Position numbers and translations under genes: made by a program. The notes beneath the pieces are model-generated. The model was not told where the DNA came from, did no database searches, and saw nothing but the letters and a program-made list of their open reading frames with translations. A DNA stretch of 43,657 nucleotides from positions 1 through 43,657 of the forward strand of contig JAJRVV010000028.1 of the NCBI GenBank assembly GCA_024277135.1, written 5' to 3'. Shown piece after piece: positions 23,801-32,392 of the stretch. Origin of the DNA: Chloroflexota bacterium. Lineage in GTDB: Bacteria; Chloroflexota; Anaerolineae; Promineifilales; Promineifilaceae. Positions within the stretch are counted from its first letter, which is position 1. Every line of letters starts with the position of its first letter.

Positions 23801-26800
23801 ACAAAAGGGGCGTACCGCCGCCGGTATCGCTGCCATCTCCCTGGAAGAGGTAAAGGTTGCCATCGTTGGAGCTGACGGCGATCTCGACACGGCCGTCGTT
23901 GTTGACATCGCCCGCAGCCACGGTGGCGATAACGCCATCGGCGCCCCCTGGCGCTGCATCCCACCATTCAACCATGGGCAAGCCGGGATAGAAGGCGGTG
24001 GGGTTGGCTTCAAAGGCGTCCACGCGGGCGCGGTCTACACCCTTGACGCGCAAAACGTGCGCCCCAGCGCCCAGTCCCGTGTAATTCAAGGGCAAGGGGG
24101 TGTCGCTGAATGTGTAGGTGAGATCGACGACGCCTTGACTAACGCCATCAATGAAAACCTCGATTTCAGCGTTCGCATTGGGATGGCTGAAGGCGAGCAG
24201 GGTGACGGCGCCGCCGGTGAAGCGAAACCAGGCGTTGTCGCCGTTTTGGTAGTAGCTGCCGTTGATGGCCCGGCTGTCGCTGGCTTCGCTCCAGTCGGGA
24301 CTCATGTCCACCCGGCCGTCTAACAAATAGGTATCGAACGGTTCATACCAACCATCGGCCGCATCCGCGCCGTCCCACACGTCAATGTAGTCGAGGTTGA
24401 CGCGGCTGTTGGTGGCGCTGATATTCGATGTGCCCAAGAGGGTGATGGAGAGGGTGTGGGTGGCGCTGATGAGGCTGTCGTAGATGAGTTGGCGGTTGTT
24501 ATCGGCCGCGTCATACAGATCAACCACCCCCTGGCTGCTGCCGTCAATGAAGATTTCGGCTTGGCCGCTGCCTGTGCCCACTGTAAACCCGGGGCTGACC
24601 CAACGGCCGTTAAAAGTAAAGCTAATCGTATCGGCGGCCGTGTTGGAGCGGTTGTAGTAGCCGCGGCTGGAACTGCTGCCAGCTATGGCGCTCCAGCTAC
24701 CGGCCGTTTGGGTGTAAGGCTCGCCATTGTAAAGGATGAGGGGCGAGTCCTCCTCGTAACGGCTGACGCCGCTGAAGTTAGGCGGGCTGTAGAAAGGGGC
24801 GCTGCCGGGCGTCGCAAAGGTATCTACCGTGGCATTCCCTCTGTAGCCGCTCACTTGTAAGACGTGCGGCCCGACTCCCAGGCCGTCGAGGGAGAGAGTG
24901 CGGCTGATGGCGGTTGGATTGTAGAGGTAGAGGGTGGTAAGGAAACGGCCGTCAATATACAATTTCGCCGTCCCCCCACCGGCATAAGCCAGGGCGCGAT
25001 AGCTGACCGAATCACCGGTGAAGGGGAACCAGACGGTGGAATTACTACTGCGCGCGTAAGCGCCGTCACTGGCAGCGGCATTGCTCGCTGCGGACCAACT
25101 GGGGCTAAAGAACAGCCTCTCCTCGTCGCCCAATTCAGCTTCAAACGCGCCCTCCGCCAACAGAGAACCATCCCAGGTATCAATAAAGTCAAGATTAACG
25201 CGGGTATTGCCCGAATTGGGATGCTTGCTGCCCAAAACAGTGACCGTCAAGGTCTGGCTGGCATTGATCAAACCATCATAATAAACGGTGACGATCTCCG
25301 TCTGGCGGCGGTACAAATCCACCACCCCCTGGCTGGCGCCGTCAATGAAAATTTCAGCTTCACCGCCGTTAACGCCGCCCACAAAACCAAGCCCGACCCA
25401 ACTGCCAGAAAAGTCAAAAGCGATTTCGTCGCCGCCGCTGTTGGAACGCAGATAGTAGCCATCGCTGGCGTAAGAACTGCTGATTGCCGTCCAACTGCTG
25501 CTGGTTTGGGTGTAGGGTTCGCCATTGTACAAGATCGCCGGCGCATCCTCTTCGTAACGAATGACGCCGGTGGCGGCTGGCGGGGCAAAGAAGGGGGCGC
25601 TGCCCGGCGTGGTGAAGGCGTCCATGGTAGCCAGGCCGCGATAGCTGCTGATTTGCAGGACATGGGGGCCTGCGCCCCAACCGTCAAAGGAAAGGGTGCG
25701 CGTGGTGATGGTGGGGCTGTACAGATTGAGCGTGGTTTGGAAACGGCCGTCAATGTAAACTTTAGCCCAGCCGCCGTTGCTGTAAGCAATGGCCTGGTAG
25801 GTGACAGAATCACCGGTGAAGGGGAACCAGGCGGTAGCGCTGGAGCTGCGGGCGTAACTGCCGCCGCTGGCGGCGCCATTGTTGATGCTCGACCAGCTTG
25901 TGCCCAGGAAGACGCGCCCGGCGTCATCCTGTTCAAAGGTACCGTCAGGTAGATTGCTGCCATTCCAAATGTCGAAGAAATCCACGTTGACGCGGCTGTT
26001 GCTGGCGTTGGGGTGGCTGTTGCCCAGAACGGTGACGGAGATGGTGTGGCTGGCGCTGATGGGCAGGGTGTAGTAGCGGCTGATGGCCTCATCCTGGCGG
26101 CGGTAAAGATCAATTATTTCCTGACTGACGCCATCAATAAAAATTTCGGCCTGGCCGCTGCTTGTGCCGCCAATGAATCCCACCCCCACCCAATTGCTGT
26201 TAAAGGTAAAACTGGCGCTGTCACTGGCGCTGTTGCTGCGCGCAAAGCTGCCGCTGCTGGCGCGGCTGTTATTGATGCCGCTCCAACTGCCGCCGTAGAT
26301 GACGCCGGCCTCGTCGTTTTCAGTGCGGATGATGGCGCTGCCGAGGGTGACGGCCGAAGCGGTTGAATTGTCAATTGTGAATTGTGAATTGTCAATTGTC
26401 AATGAGTCACTGATCACTGAATCCTGCTCACTGATTACTGAATACGGCTCACTGTTCACTAAATACTGCCCCGTCTTCACCCACCCCGCTGACTGCGCCG
26501 CTGCGGTGGTGGTGGTGGTGAAGATCGTCCCTTCGCGGATTTCGGTCGTAATTTTTGTAGTCACGGTGATGTCGCCGGGAGGGACGATGGTGGGACTGAC
26601 GCTTTGGAAGATGACGAGGGCTTCGCCGACGGCAAATATGCCCTGTCCGCTCCCATCAGGAATGGGGTCGCCGTTGTCGTCAACCAGGTTGACGGTGACG
26701 GTGTACACCCCTTCCTGCCAGCCGGAGGTGTTGAGGCTGGTCAATTCGTAGCTGCGCGGGTTGCCGGCGGCGATGGTCAGGGGAATGCTGCCGGTGTAGC

Positions 26801-29800
26801 TGATGCCGCCGCTGGAGGCGATGACGGCCGTTTCCGCCACCGCATTCCGGGCCAAATTAGCCACATTACTGACCTCGATGTTGAGGACGGTGGCGCTGAC
26901 GCCGGTTTCAACGAAGGCGGGTGTGGGGGAGACGGCCGTTAACTGAACAAACCTATCCACCACCCGCAGCGTAGCGTCAGCCTGATCGCTGATCAACTGC
27001 TGCACATCCGGCGCTATGGCCACCGCCTCCGCTTGCAAGGTGAACGTGCCCAACGCAGGGCTGCTAATCGGGTAATCATAGCTTTGGCTGCCCCCGGCCG
27101 GGATCGTATCGGCGAACGTTTGCGTGCCCGTAGGCAGTTCAATCGTGAAGGCATAGGTGGTCGTTATCGCGCCTAAATTACTGGCGTTGAGGGTAAAGGT
27201 GATGGGCTGGCTGGCCAGGGCGGCCGCCACCGTTGGCGTGAAACTTATATCAATGCTGTGTTCGGCGATCTCGCAGATTTCAACATCGAGGTCGCCGACG
27301 GCCGCGGCCAGGGCGGTGATGTCGCTGCCGATGTCGGCGATGCTGGTGTGGCTGGCCAGGTCGGCGGCGATGGTTTGCAGGGGAGGGACGGCCGTTAAAC
27401 CAGGCGACAACGTGTTGGCCCGATTGGCGACCTCTTCAATGGCGGCTACGACCGTATCTCGCAAATAAGGAGCGCAATCACCCGTGGCGCAAGAGGCTTC
27501 TAAATCTACCACAGCGTAGGCCAACTCTTCGATGAGCGTAGGCAGCGTATCGTCACCGGGCAAGGCGCAGGATTGCGCGGCGGCAAAAATGGCGCCGCTT
27601 TCCGGGCTGACGATTTCCACCGCCGCCATCGTCATGGGGGTGAATTCACCGGCCGCGCTGCGCGCTTCCACAAAGAAAACTGAGCCGGGCACAGAGCCGG
27701 TGGTTGTAATCACCAGGTCGGTAGTGAAGCTGGCGGCGGGGGACAGCGCGCCCGAATCCAACGTCGCCGTCGATAGCAGTACAGTGGGGGAAACGACGGC
27801 CGTGCTGAAATGATTATCACGCACCGTCACCGTAATGGGGAACGAAGATGCGCTGTTGCCCACATTTTGCAGCGTTAACGGAACCGTGACCAGCTCGCCA
27901 GGCGTCGCCATCTGCCGCACCGGATTAACAGTCAGATAGGGGAAAGGCAGGGCGGGCATGGTGAATGCGCCGCTGTCGCTGTCCGTCACGCTGCCATTGG
28001 CCTGATCGGCAGCGGTGACGGTGAAAGGATACGCCGCGCCCACCGCCGGCAAGGGGCCATCAGGCGGCACAACGTACAACCCGATGGCCTGCTGCGCCCC
28101 GGCAGCCAACGTCACGCTGGTCTGCGCGCCGCTGCCATTGCTCCACACAGCCCAACCGGCGGGCAGTCCGGTCACGGTCAGGTCAAATGTGGCGGCGGCG
28201 GTGGCGTCGTTACGCACAATCACGTTGAAGGCGGCTCCAGGCACTTCGGCACGGCCGTCGGCGGCGTGGTTCAGCGTCAGGGGGAATTCATAATCGGAGC
28301 CTTGCACCACGCCCATAGGCACAGTCAATAGCGGGTCCGGGGTGACGGCCACGTTCACCGCCTGATTTGCCGCCAGGGTCAGGGGCACAACGGCCGAGGC
28401 AAAGAGGTCGGGATATTGGGTGGATTGGACGGTAACAAGCACATTGGCGCTGCCGGGCACAGCTTTGGCCGTCGCGGTGACAACGGCGCTGCCGCCGGGC
28501 ATAGCCGCCACCGTCCAACCATCAGGCACGCTGACGGTAACGGTGTAGGTGTCGCTGTAGCTGCTGAGCAGGTCAGGTGTGATGAGGACGCCATTGTTGA
28601 CGACGGCATTGGCGTTGTCGGCGGCGGCGGTAAGGGCGAAGAAGTCGGCTGCGCCGCTGACCGCGACCTGATCGAGATCGCCGCCATCGGACAGGGCCAC
28701 CCCGCCGGTGTAACCGGCCAAAGCGACGGACTGGGCGTTGACGGCCGTTCCGCCTACGGTGACAGTACCGCTGTCAATATCACTCACCATAAACCGCCCC
28801 TGGTCCAACATCAGTGTGTGGGCGGCGGCGAAATTGGGCGCGGGGGCTGTGCCGGCGCCGGTCAGGGAGACGGGACTGTTGAAGGCGGCGTCCAGGCTCC
28901 CAGTGAAAAGCGCGTTGTCGAGCGTGACGTAGCTGCTACGCAACTGCGCGGTCAGGTCTGGATTGCCAGTCACAGTGGCGTCGTATGCACCCACCTGGGT
29001 GAGGGCCAGCCCGTCAGCGGCGGGGGCGTAGCCGGCGGCCGCGCCGCTGACGGTCAGCGTCCATTGCTGGGAGGAGCCGTTGAATTGGGCACGGCCGTTC
29101 GCTGCCGTCACGCTGCCGCTGCCCAAAGGCGTCCCATTTTGGGATAAATCGGCGGCGGCGGCCGTCAGCGCGTCAAACTGGGCGGCCTGGGTTTGGCTTG
29201 TCGTCCAGCCGCCGGATAAAGCGGATGAGGCGGCCCAATAGTGACCGGCGGCGACGTTCAGGGAAACAGTTCCGGCGAGGGTGGGGACGGCCGTTACCGT
29301 CGTTGTACTCACCGTTGTGGGCGTCGGCAGCGGCAGGTCACTCACCCAAAAATCAGTCAACGAGGGATCCAACGCGCCACCGACCAATCCGGCTACCAGG
29401 GCATTGACGACAAACAAATACCCGGCCATCACCCCACCCTGGCACGCCGGCGGGTTAGGCGATCCGCCACAGGCGCCAAGCGGCAGGGGAATGGCCGCCG
29501 TTGCCGCCGCAACCAGGCCAAGGAAAAGGCCTTTGCCGCTGGCGCCACCAGCCACAGCGCCGGGAATGTCGCCTAATTTTAATGGTGGGAGGTCGGTGAT
29601 AACGATAAAGGCCTGGCCAAGAAATGTAAAAATGTAACCAATAAAGCCACCAATAAAGCCAAAACCAGCCCCTTCCATAAGGAAAGCGATGACGTTTTGC
29701 GCATTGAGTATGCCATAAGTTACAGCGGCGGCGGCGTAGCCGTCGGCGTTGATGTAACTGGTGTTGCCGTCCGGCGCAATGACCATGAAGCCAATGTCCT

Positions 29801-32096
29801 CGCCATAAGGCATGGAAACCATTCGCTCCGGCACGGACACCAACGAACCGGCATTGGCGTAGGCAGCAATGTGGGCTTTGGTCATGTCAGGAATCGCCAG
29901 TTCGTCCAATTGACCCAGATTCTCGGCCAGGATGAAGCGGGTAGGAATTCCTTGTTCTGCGGCGGCGAGCAAGGTGCGCACGGCCGAACGCACTTCGCCC
30001 GGCAAAAAGAGCGAAAGTAGATCGTATTCCATCGTCTTCTCGCTGCTGGTGCGCAGGAAATTGGCGCTTTTGACCGCTTCCTGATTTTGGCCGGGATAGG
30101 CGATGGCGCGTTCGCTGATGTTGAGCAGTTCAAAAGAGGTTTCCAGGCTGCCATCACCGGCGCCGATCTGGCTGCTGAGGATGAGTTTGGGGCGGTCGGG
30201 ATATGATTTGACCAGCGTGGTTTCGGCGCGGATCGGCCGTTCCTCCCAGGTGGAGCCAAACTGGAACATGGCGCTCATCAAATCAAGCTGCGCAAACTGC
30301 GCCTGGTACAGCGCAGGCAGCTGATCATCAGCGAAGGCGGAAATGGCGTCAACGTCGGCCGTGCCATCCAATTGCGCGTATGCGTTGTAGGCGGCAACCA
30401 AGTCCGGCGTCTGCTGAATCATGCTGTGTACAATGCGGTCAACTTCGTCGGCCGGGTAGGCGCTGTTGGGAATGGGCTGCACTTGAATCAGATCGCTGCT
30501 GGTGAGCAGCGGAGAATTATCGCGCGGCGGCAGTTGCGCGTTCCCGCCCTGACGCAGGTCTGCGCCAACCAAATCTTTGATGGTGCGGCGATAAGTCTGG
30601 CTGCTGCCATCCGGGGCGGTGGCGGTTACTTCCAACCAAATGCCGGTGGTGTAGCGCGAAGCCAGGGGGAAACTGGTTAGCACATCCTGTATGGGTGTGC
30701 CAAAAATGGTTTGGGGGCTGCTGCCGTAGGCCAGGTAGGGGGTGTAGGTATGTTCGGCAGTGGCGTAGACCATGCCATTTTGTATGTTTGATTCAACGGC
30801 AAAGGCGATGTTGACGGGGACGCCGGCCGTTTGGGCGGTGGGGATGGTGGCGGTTAAAACGGTCATCTGCTGCAAACTGAGACCGCCGATGGGAAAGCTG
30901 CTGTACTGCTCCACATCCAGCGTGAAAGAGAGCGTGTGGCGAATGGCGTCTGGCAGTGCGGCAATCTGGTCGGAACCATCTGACAACGGGGCGGCGATTA
31001 TGTCGCCGGGTGCGGCGGCGGCTATCGTGGGGTCCAGATTTACCCAACCGCTGCCAGGCAGGTACGCTTCTACCCACCAATGGTCTTGCGCAAAGCCCAG
31101 CAGCTCAGGGTCGTTGAGGGGATCGCTGGTGTCAGCGCCGGCAGGCACGCGGCCACGGACGGCGGTTGGGGTCTCGAACATGCTGGCGATGAGGGTTTGC
31201 GCCTGGGCCTGGGGCAGCGCGCCGTGGCGGTAGCGGGCCGGGTAGCCGGATGAGCGCAGCATGGCGATAAGCAGGCTGGATTGGTCGGCGCTGTTGCCGG
31301 CTTCGCTCCACAATGTGCCGCGTGTGCCGCGCAGGGAGCCGCTGTAGGCTTCATAGCCCAACCCCTGGACGAAATCGAAGAGCGCCAGGGGATCGTCGCC
31401 AATTTCGGCTACTTGAAAGAGCATGGCCTCGTCTTCGCGGGCGGCGTCTGGCGTGGAAGCGAGCCAGGTTTCATAGCCGTCGGGGGCGAGACGAATGGGT
31501 GGGGCCACGGCCGTTGCCGCTCTACCTTGGAATGTGCCGTATGCGGTGGCGCCGTTATCCAACTCCAAAAAGTCGGCGGCGGCCGTTGGCGTGGAAATGG
31601 TTACAGAAAAGGTGGCGCTGGCGCGGGGGGCGATGTCACCCAATGGGAACAGCAGTTGGCTGCCGCTGACATCGGGCCAGATGGAGGCATCGAGAAAGGC
31701 TGCGCCATTGGTCAGTTCGGCGCTGACGATGACGCTGCGCGCTGTGTTGGGGTCTGCCAACGGGTCAAACCCGGACAAAGCGGCGACGGTATCTGTCAGG
31801 TTGAGACCGGTGGCGACATTGGGCAAGTTGACGGCGCTTTGATTGTTACGCACGGTGTAGCTGATGACAATACTGCTCCCCGTCTGGTAACTGGATTGGA
31901 CGCGGGAGATGGAAATGGGCTGGCTCAAGGTTGAAGACTGAGAAGCGACGGCCGCCGTCAGACTGGTTGTTGGTTGGCTAGTTTGGTCGCTGGTTGGGGA
32001 TGAGGCCGGGTACACGGCCGCAGGCGCGATTGTTTGTAGTAATAATCCAAGCGTAACAATTCCCGATACAAGTTTGTGTAAGACGATTCTAGACAC
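20805..32096 (-). CDS. Giant secreted multi-domain beta-rich protein (about 3763 residues)
   Basis: The start is most likely GTG at 32096: GGAGGTG lies seven bases upstream and the product then opens with a classic signal peptide (SRIVLHK, then LVSGIVTLGLLLQTIAPAA). An ATG at 32150 lies inside an inverted repeat and is less likely. In order: a CARDB/DUF11-like domain; a transglutaminase-like domain (residues about 200-360) with His339 (QDHWWVEAYL) but Ser269 where the catalytic Cys should be; beta domains; a central hydrophobic patch (bases about 29470-29720); NEW3-like beta domains; three tandem repeats of about 265 residues (bases 23985-26340); an FG-GAP/VCBS-type propeller with DVNNDGRVEI, DTDGDGEVEI and DVDNDGRAEI calcium loops; several more NEW3-like domains; and the C-terminus TYLPVILNN. 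It is probably a surface or matrix protein. Confidence 0.85.
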   Translation of the reverse strand: MSRIVLHKLVSGIVTLGLLLQTIAPAAVYPASSPTSDQTSQPTTSLTAAVASQSSTLSQPISISRVQSSYQTGSSIVISYTVRNNQSAVNLPNVATGLNLTDTVAALSGFDPLADPNTARSVIVSAELTNGAAFLDASIWPDVSGSQLLFPLGDIAPRASATFSVTISTPTAAADFLELDNGATAYGTFQGRAATAVAPPIRLAPDGYETWLASTPDAAREDEAMLFQVAEIGDDPLALFDFVQGLGYEAYSGSLRGTRGTLWSEAGNSADQSSLLIAMLRSSGYPARYRHGALPQAQAQTLIASMFETPTAVRGRVPAGADTSDPLNDPELLGFAQDHWWVEAYLPGSGWVNLDPTIAAAAPGDIIAAPLSDGSDQIAALPDAIRHTLSFTLDVEQYSSFPIGGLSLQQMTVLTATIPTAQTAGVPVNIAFAVESNIQNGMVYATAEHTYTPYLAYGSSPQTIFGTPIQDVLTSFPLASRYTTGIWLEVTATAPDGSSQTYRRTIKDLVGADLRQGGNAQLPPRDNSPLLTSSDLIQVQPIPNSAYPADEVDRIVHSMIQQTPDLVAAYNAYAQLDGTADVDAISAFADDQLPALYQAQFAQLDLMSAMFQFGSTWEERPIRAETTLVKSYPDRPKLILSSQIGAGDGSLETSFELLNISERAIAYPGQNQEAVKSANFLRTSSEKTMEYDLLSLFLPGEVRSAVRTLLAAAEQGIPTRFILAENLGQLDELAIPDMTKAHIAAYANAGSLVSVPERMVSMPYGEDIGFMVIAPDGNTSYINADGYAAAAVTYGILNAQNVIAFLMEGAGFGFIGGFIGYIFTFLGQAFIVITDLPPLKLGDIPGAVAGGASGKGLFLGLVAAATAAIPLPLGACGGSPNPPACQGGVMAGYLFVVNALVAGLVGGALDPSLTDFWVSDLPLPTPTTVSTTTVTAVPTLAGTVSLNVAAGHYWAASSALSGGWTTSQTQAAQFDALTAAAADLSQNGTPLGSGSVTAANGRAQFNGSSQQWTLTVSGAAAGYAPAADGLALTQVGAYDATVTGNPDLTAQLRSSYVTLDNALFTGSLDAAFNSPVSLTGAGTAPAPNFAAAHTLMLDQGRFMVSDIDSGTVTVGGTAVNAQSVALAGYTGGVALSDGGDLDQVAVSGAADFFALTAAADNANAVVNNGVLITPDLLSSYSDTYTVTVSVPDGWTVAAMPGGSAVVTATAKAVPGSANVLVTVQSTQYPDLFASAVVPLTLAANQAVNVAVTPDPLLTVPMGVVQGSDYEFPLTLNHAADGRAEVPGAAFNVIVRNDATAAATFDLTVTGLPAGWAVWSNGSGAQTSVTLAAGAQQAIGLYVVPPDGPLPAVGAAYPFTVTAADQANGSVTDSDSGAFTMPALPFPYLTVNPVRQMATPGELVTVPLTLQNVGNSASSFPITVTVRDNHFSTAVVSPTVLLSTATLDSGALSPAASFTTDLVITTTGSVPGSVFFVEARSAAGEFTPMTMAAVEIVSPESGAIFAAAQSCALPGDDTLPTLIEELAYAVVDLEASCATGDCAPYLRDTVVAAIEEVANRANTLSPGLTAVPPLQTIAADLASHTSIADIGSDITALAAAVGDLDVEICEIAEHSIDISFTPTVAAALASQPITFTLNASNLGAITTTYAFTIELPTGTQTFADTIPAGGSQSYDYPISSPALGTFTLQAEAVAIAPDVQQLISDQADATLRVVDRFVQLTAVSPTPAFVETGVSATVLNIEVSNVANLARNAVAETAVIASSGGISYTGSIPLTIAAGNPRSYELTSLNTSGWQEGVYTVTVNLVDDNGDPIPDGSGQGIFAVGEALVIFQSVSPTIVPPGDITVTTKITTEIREGTIFTTTTTAAAQSAGWVKTGQYLVNSEPYSVISEQDSVISDSLTIDNSQFTIDNSTASAVTLGSAIIRTENDEAGVIYGGSWSGINNSRASSGSFARSNSASDSASFTFNSNWVGVGFIGGTSSGQAEIFIDGVSQEIIDLYRRQDEAISRYYTLPISASHTISVTVLGNSHPNASNSRVNVDFFDIWNGSNLPDGTFEQDDAGRVFLGTSWSSINNGAASGGSYARSSSATAWFPFTGDSVTYQAIAYSNGGWAKVYIDGRFQTTLNLYSPTITTRTLSFDGWGAGPHVLQISSYRGLATMDAFTTPGSAPFFAPPAATGVIRYEEDAPAILYNGEPYTQTSSSWTAISSSYASDGYYLRSNSGGDEIAFDFSGSWVGLGFVGGVNGGEAEIFIDGASQGVVDLYRRQTEIVTVYYDGLINASQTLTVTVLGSKHPNSGNTRVNLDFIDTWDGSLLAEGAFEAELGDEERLFFSPSWSAASNAAASDGAYARSSNSTVWFPFTGDSVSYRALAYAGGGTAKLYIDGRFLTTLYLYNPTAISRTLSLDGLGVGPHVLQVSGYRGNATVDTFATPGSAPFYSPPNFSGVSRYEEDSPLILYNGEPYTQTAGSWSAIAGSSSSRGYYNRSNTAADTISFTFNGRWVSPGFTVGTGSGQAEIFIDGSSQGVVDLYDAADNNRQLIYDSLISATHTLSITLLGTSNISATNSRVNLDYIDVWDGADAADGWYEPFDTYLLDGRVDMSPDWSEASDSRAINGSYYQNGDNAWFRFTGGAVTLLAFSHPNANAEIEVFIDGVSQGVVDLTYTFSDTPLPLNYTGLGAGAHVLRVKGVDRARVDAFEANPTAFYPGLPMVEWWDAAPGGADGVIATVAAGDVNNDGRVEIAVSSNDGNLYLFQGDGSDTGGGTPLLWSYAVGSEPDAPVLVELDGNPGAEIVVSSSDGVYALYNDGTPYWFTDTVKAGFPAGGAAAGNLDADDEAEIVVAAKTSVVIFEADGTIAYQYSNFNDQVLPPVLADLTGDGWLDILVAQPSDDTIYLLNYNQGITPTIEWTYPLTSDISSLRGAPAIANIDNDPEPELIVTSSGFVNAINHDGTLLWSTPIGVGAPGGVSIADTDGDGEVEIITTSQFNNGTIYVLNADGSLLWQAAATDTTSGTSAAAHDLDGDGIWEVIWNGDGMGLVVYNGPDGEIIFNEPLINSITRTDFPVVVDVDNDGRAEILAGDPSGFYVVGYDNVWAEARTVWNQYNYHVTNINDDLTAPPDEPNSWQIHNTYRTQTPLNAFAVYGVALTHTVAITGVTVLTNTFSEAPLANYPQYSWNYTQYWYQPQRTFSFDSVLDNMQPGEARQVAEGTTAVYTLSSGQNNLWLPPLYVSAAHIIGIEPVTQTAAVGGTAVYTLTLSNPAATADTYTLTETGLPNDWGVTLPSSVAVPANSDAQLPVTITVPAAAVPGLATFAITAENGSGGSEPASAFLNVVDGVDVSINPPQQTAAPGTLVTYTLTISNLENIAQTYDLAVTGLVNVTAPAQASVSANSAVSLTMTAVAGSDGPHGFSVTAAATGSGAVDSASAVLVGVGDWAVDVTLLPDTAGGGPGSLVTFTVRLANAGSLADTFDLSASVPSGWSYQFLVNGQPVTAVTLSPGPFNTADLVLAITPDVAAGPANYPVSVTAQAQTTGVADTANGTVALSNRGVQIAFLSGDTAVNPGDTASWQVQVTNSGAAADTFDLLVSGFIAVNAQFDQNSVTLNPGQSQTVQLSVAGLDFAVAQTVPVMAAAQSQTDAAIYDEDSTALTFNDQEGVAVAWQPGQRTVNDTTTAVFMLAITNTGSVNTTYAVNVGAAGAAATANITEITLPPQMTALIPVMVIVPQGGSYNVAAVVDSQSSSVTGTDTAVLIVGGSGLITYLPVILNN
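23985..26340 (-). repeat. Three tandem coding repeats of about 265 codons in the giant gene
   Basis: The units run about 26340-25569, 25568-24771 and 24770-23985. Each opens with an RYEED-type segment. YNGEPYTQT occurs exactly in units 2 and 3. Each then has a W-rich strand, EIFIDG, VTVLG, FPFTGDSV, a second YIDGRF-type half, and GPHVLQ. The DNA is also clearly similar, so duplication was fairly recent. The fold is likely a beta-sandwich (carbohydrate-binding or PA14-like), by pattern only. Confidence 0.8.
26364..26468. repeat. In-frame composite AT-rich repeat inside the giant gene
   Basis: The first part is AATTGTGAATTGTCAATTG-like and the second part ACTGAATACGGCTCACTG-like, so both repeat types seen elsewhere are joined here. 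On the minus strand they read YSVISEQDSVISD and LTIDNSQFTIDN, a low-complexity linker just before the first of the tandem beta repeats. The frame stays open throughout. Confidence 0.8.
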
Positions 32097-32122
32097 CAAT
32101 ACACCTCCGAAAATGGATAGGA

Positions 32123-32180
32123 GACCTGCGAGGTGTCCAGGCAAATTCATCTTTCACCAGAGGTAAAAGCCTCGCAGGTC
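32123..32180. repeat. Inverted repeat GACCTGCGAGG ... CCTCGCAGGTC upstream of the giant gene
   Basis: Eleven-base perfect arms at 32123-32133 and 32170-32180 around a 36-base loop. The sequence resembles the element at 17601-17660 (14 of 17 bases at the left end). It lies in the leader of the giant gene, 27 bases from the preferred GTG start. The ATG at 32150 falls in the loop, a reason to doubt that start. Confidence 0.75.
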
Positions 32181-32392
32181 GAAAATTCGCTACATTCTAA
32201 CTTTGTGTTGATTTTGGACAGGGAATAAATGCTGAACCCAGCCTGCAAAGCAGTGTAATTGGCTAACGATCAGAAAGCGATCAGAGGCCGGGCTGCCTGC
32301 AGGATGATGTTGACATGGAAAGGTTACAAATTCTCTTGCTAAAGCGGGGATTACTGCAAAAGGATGAGCGGCTTGATGAGGCGAACCGGATT
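32181..32392. promoter_or_regulatory. Leader/promoter region of the giant gene
   Basis: This non-coding stretch separates the anti-sigma stop from the giant gene. On the minus strand TAGAAT (32194-32199) could be a -10 box; no good -35 box is visible. The same hexamer stands in front of the sigma factor gene at 33809. No RNA gene is recognised. Confidence 0.35.

Noticed and set aside
24864-25952. A 362-codon open frame on the + strand opposite the tandem repeats
   Set aside because: Its repeated look comes from the repeats on the coding strand; there is no ribosome site or family pattern.
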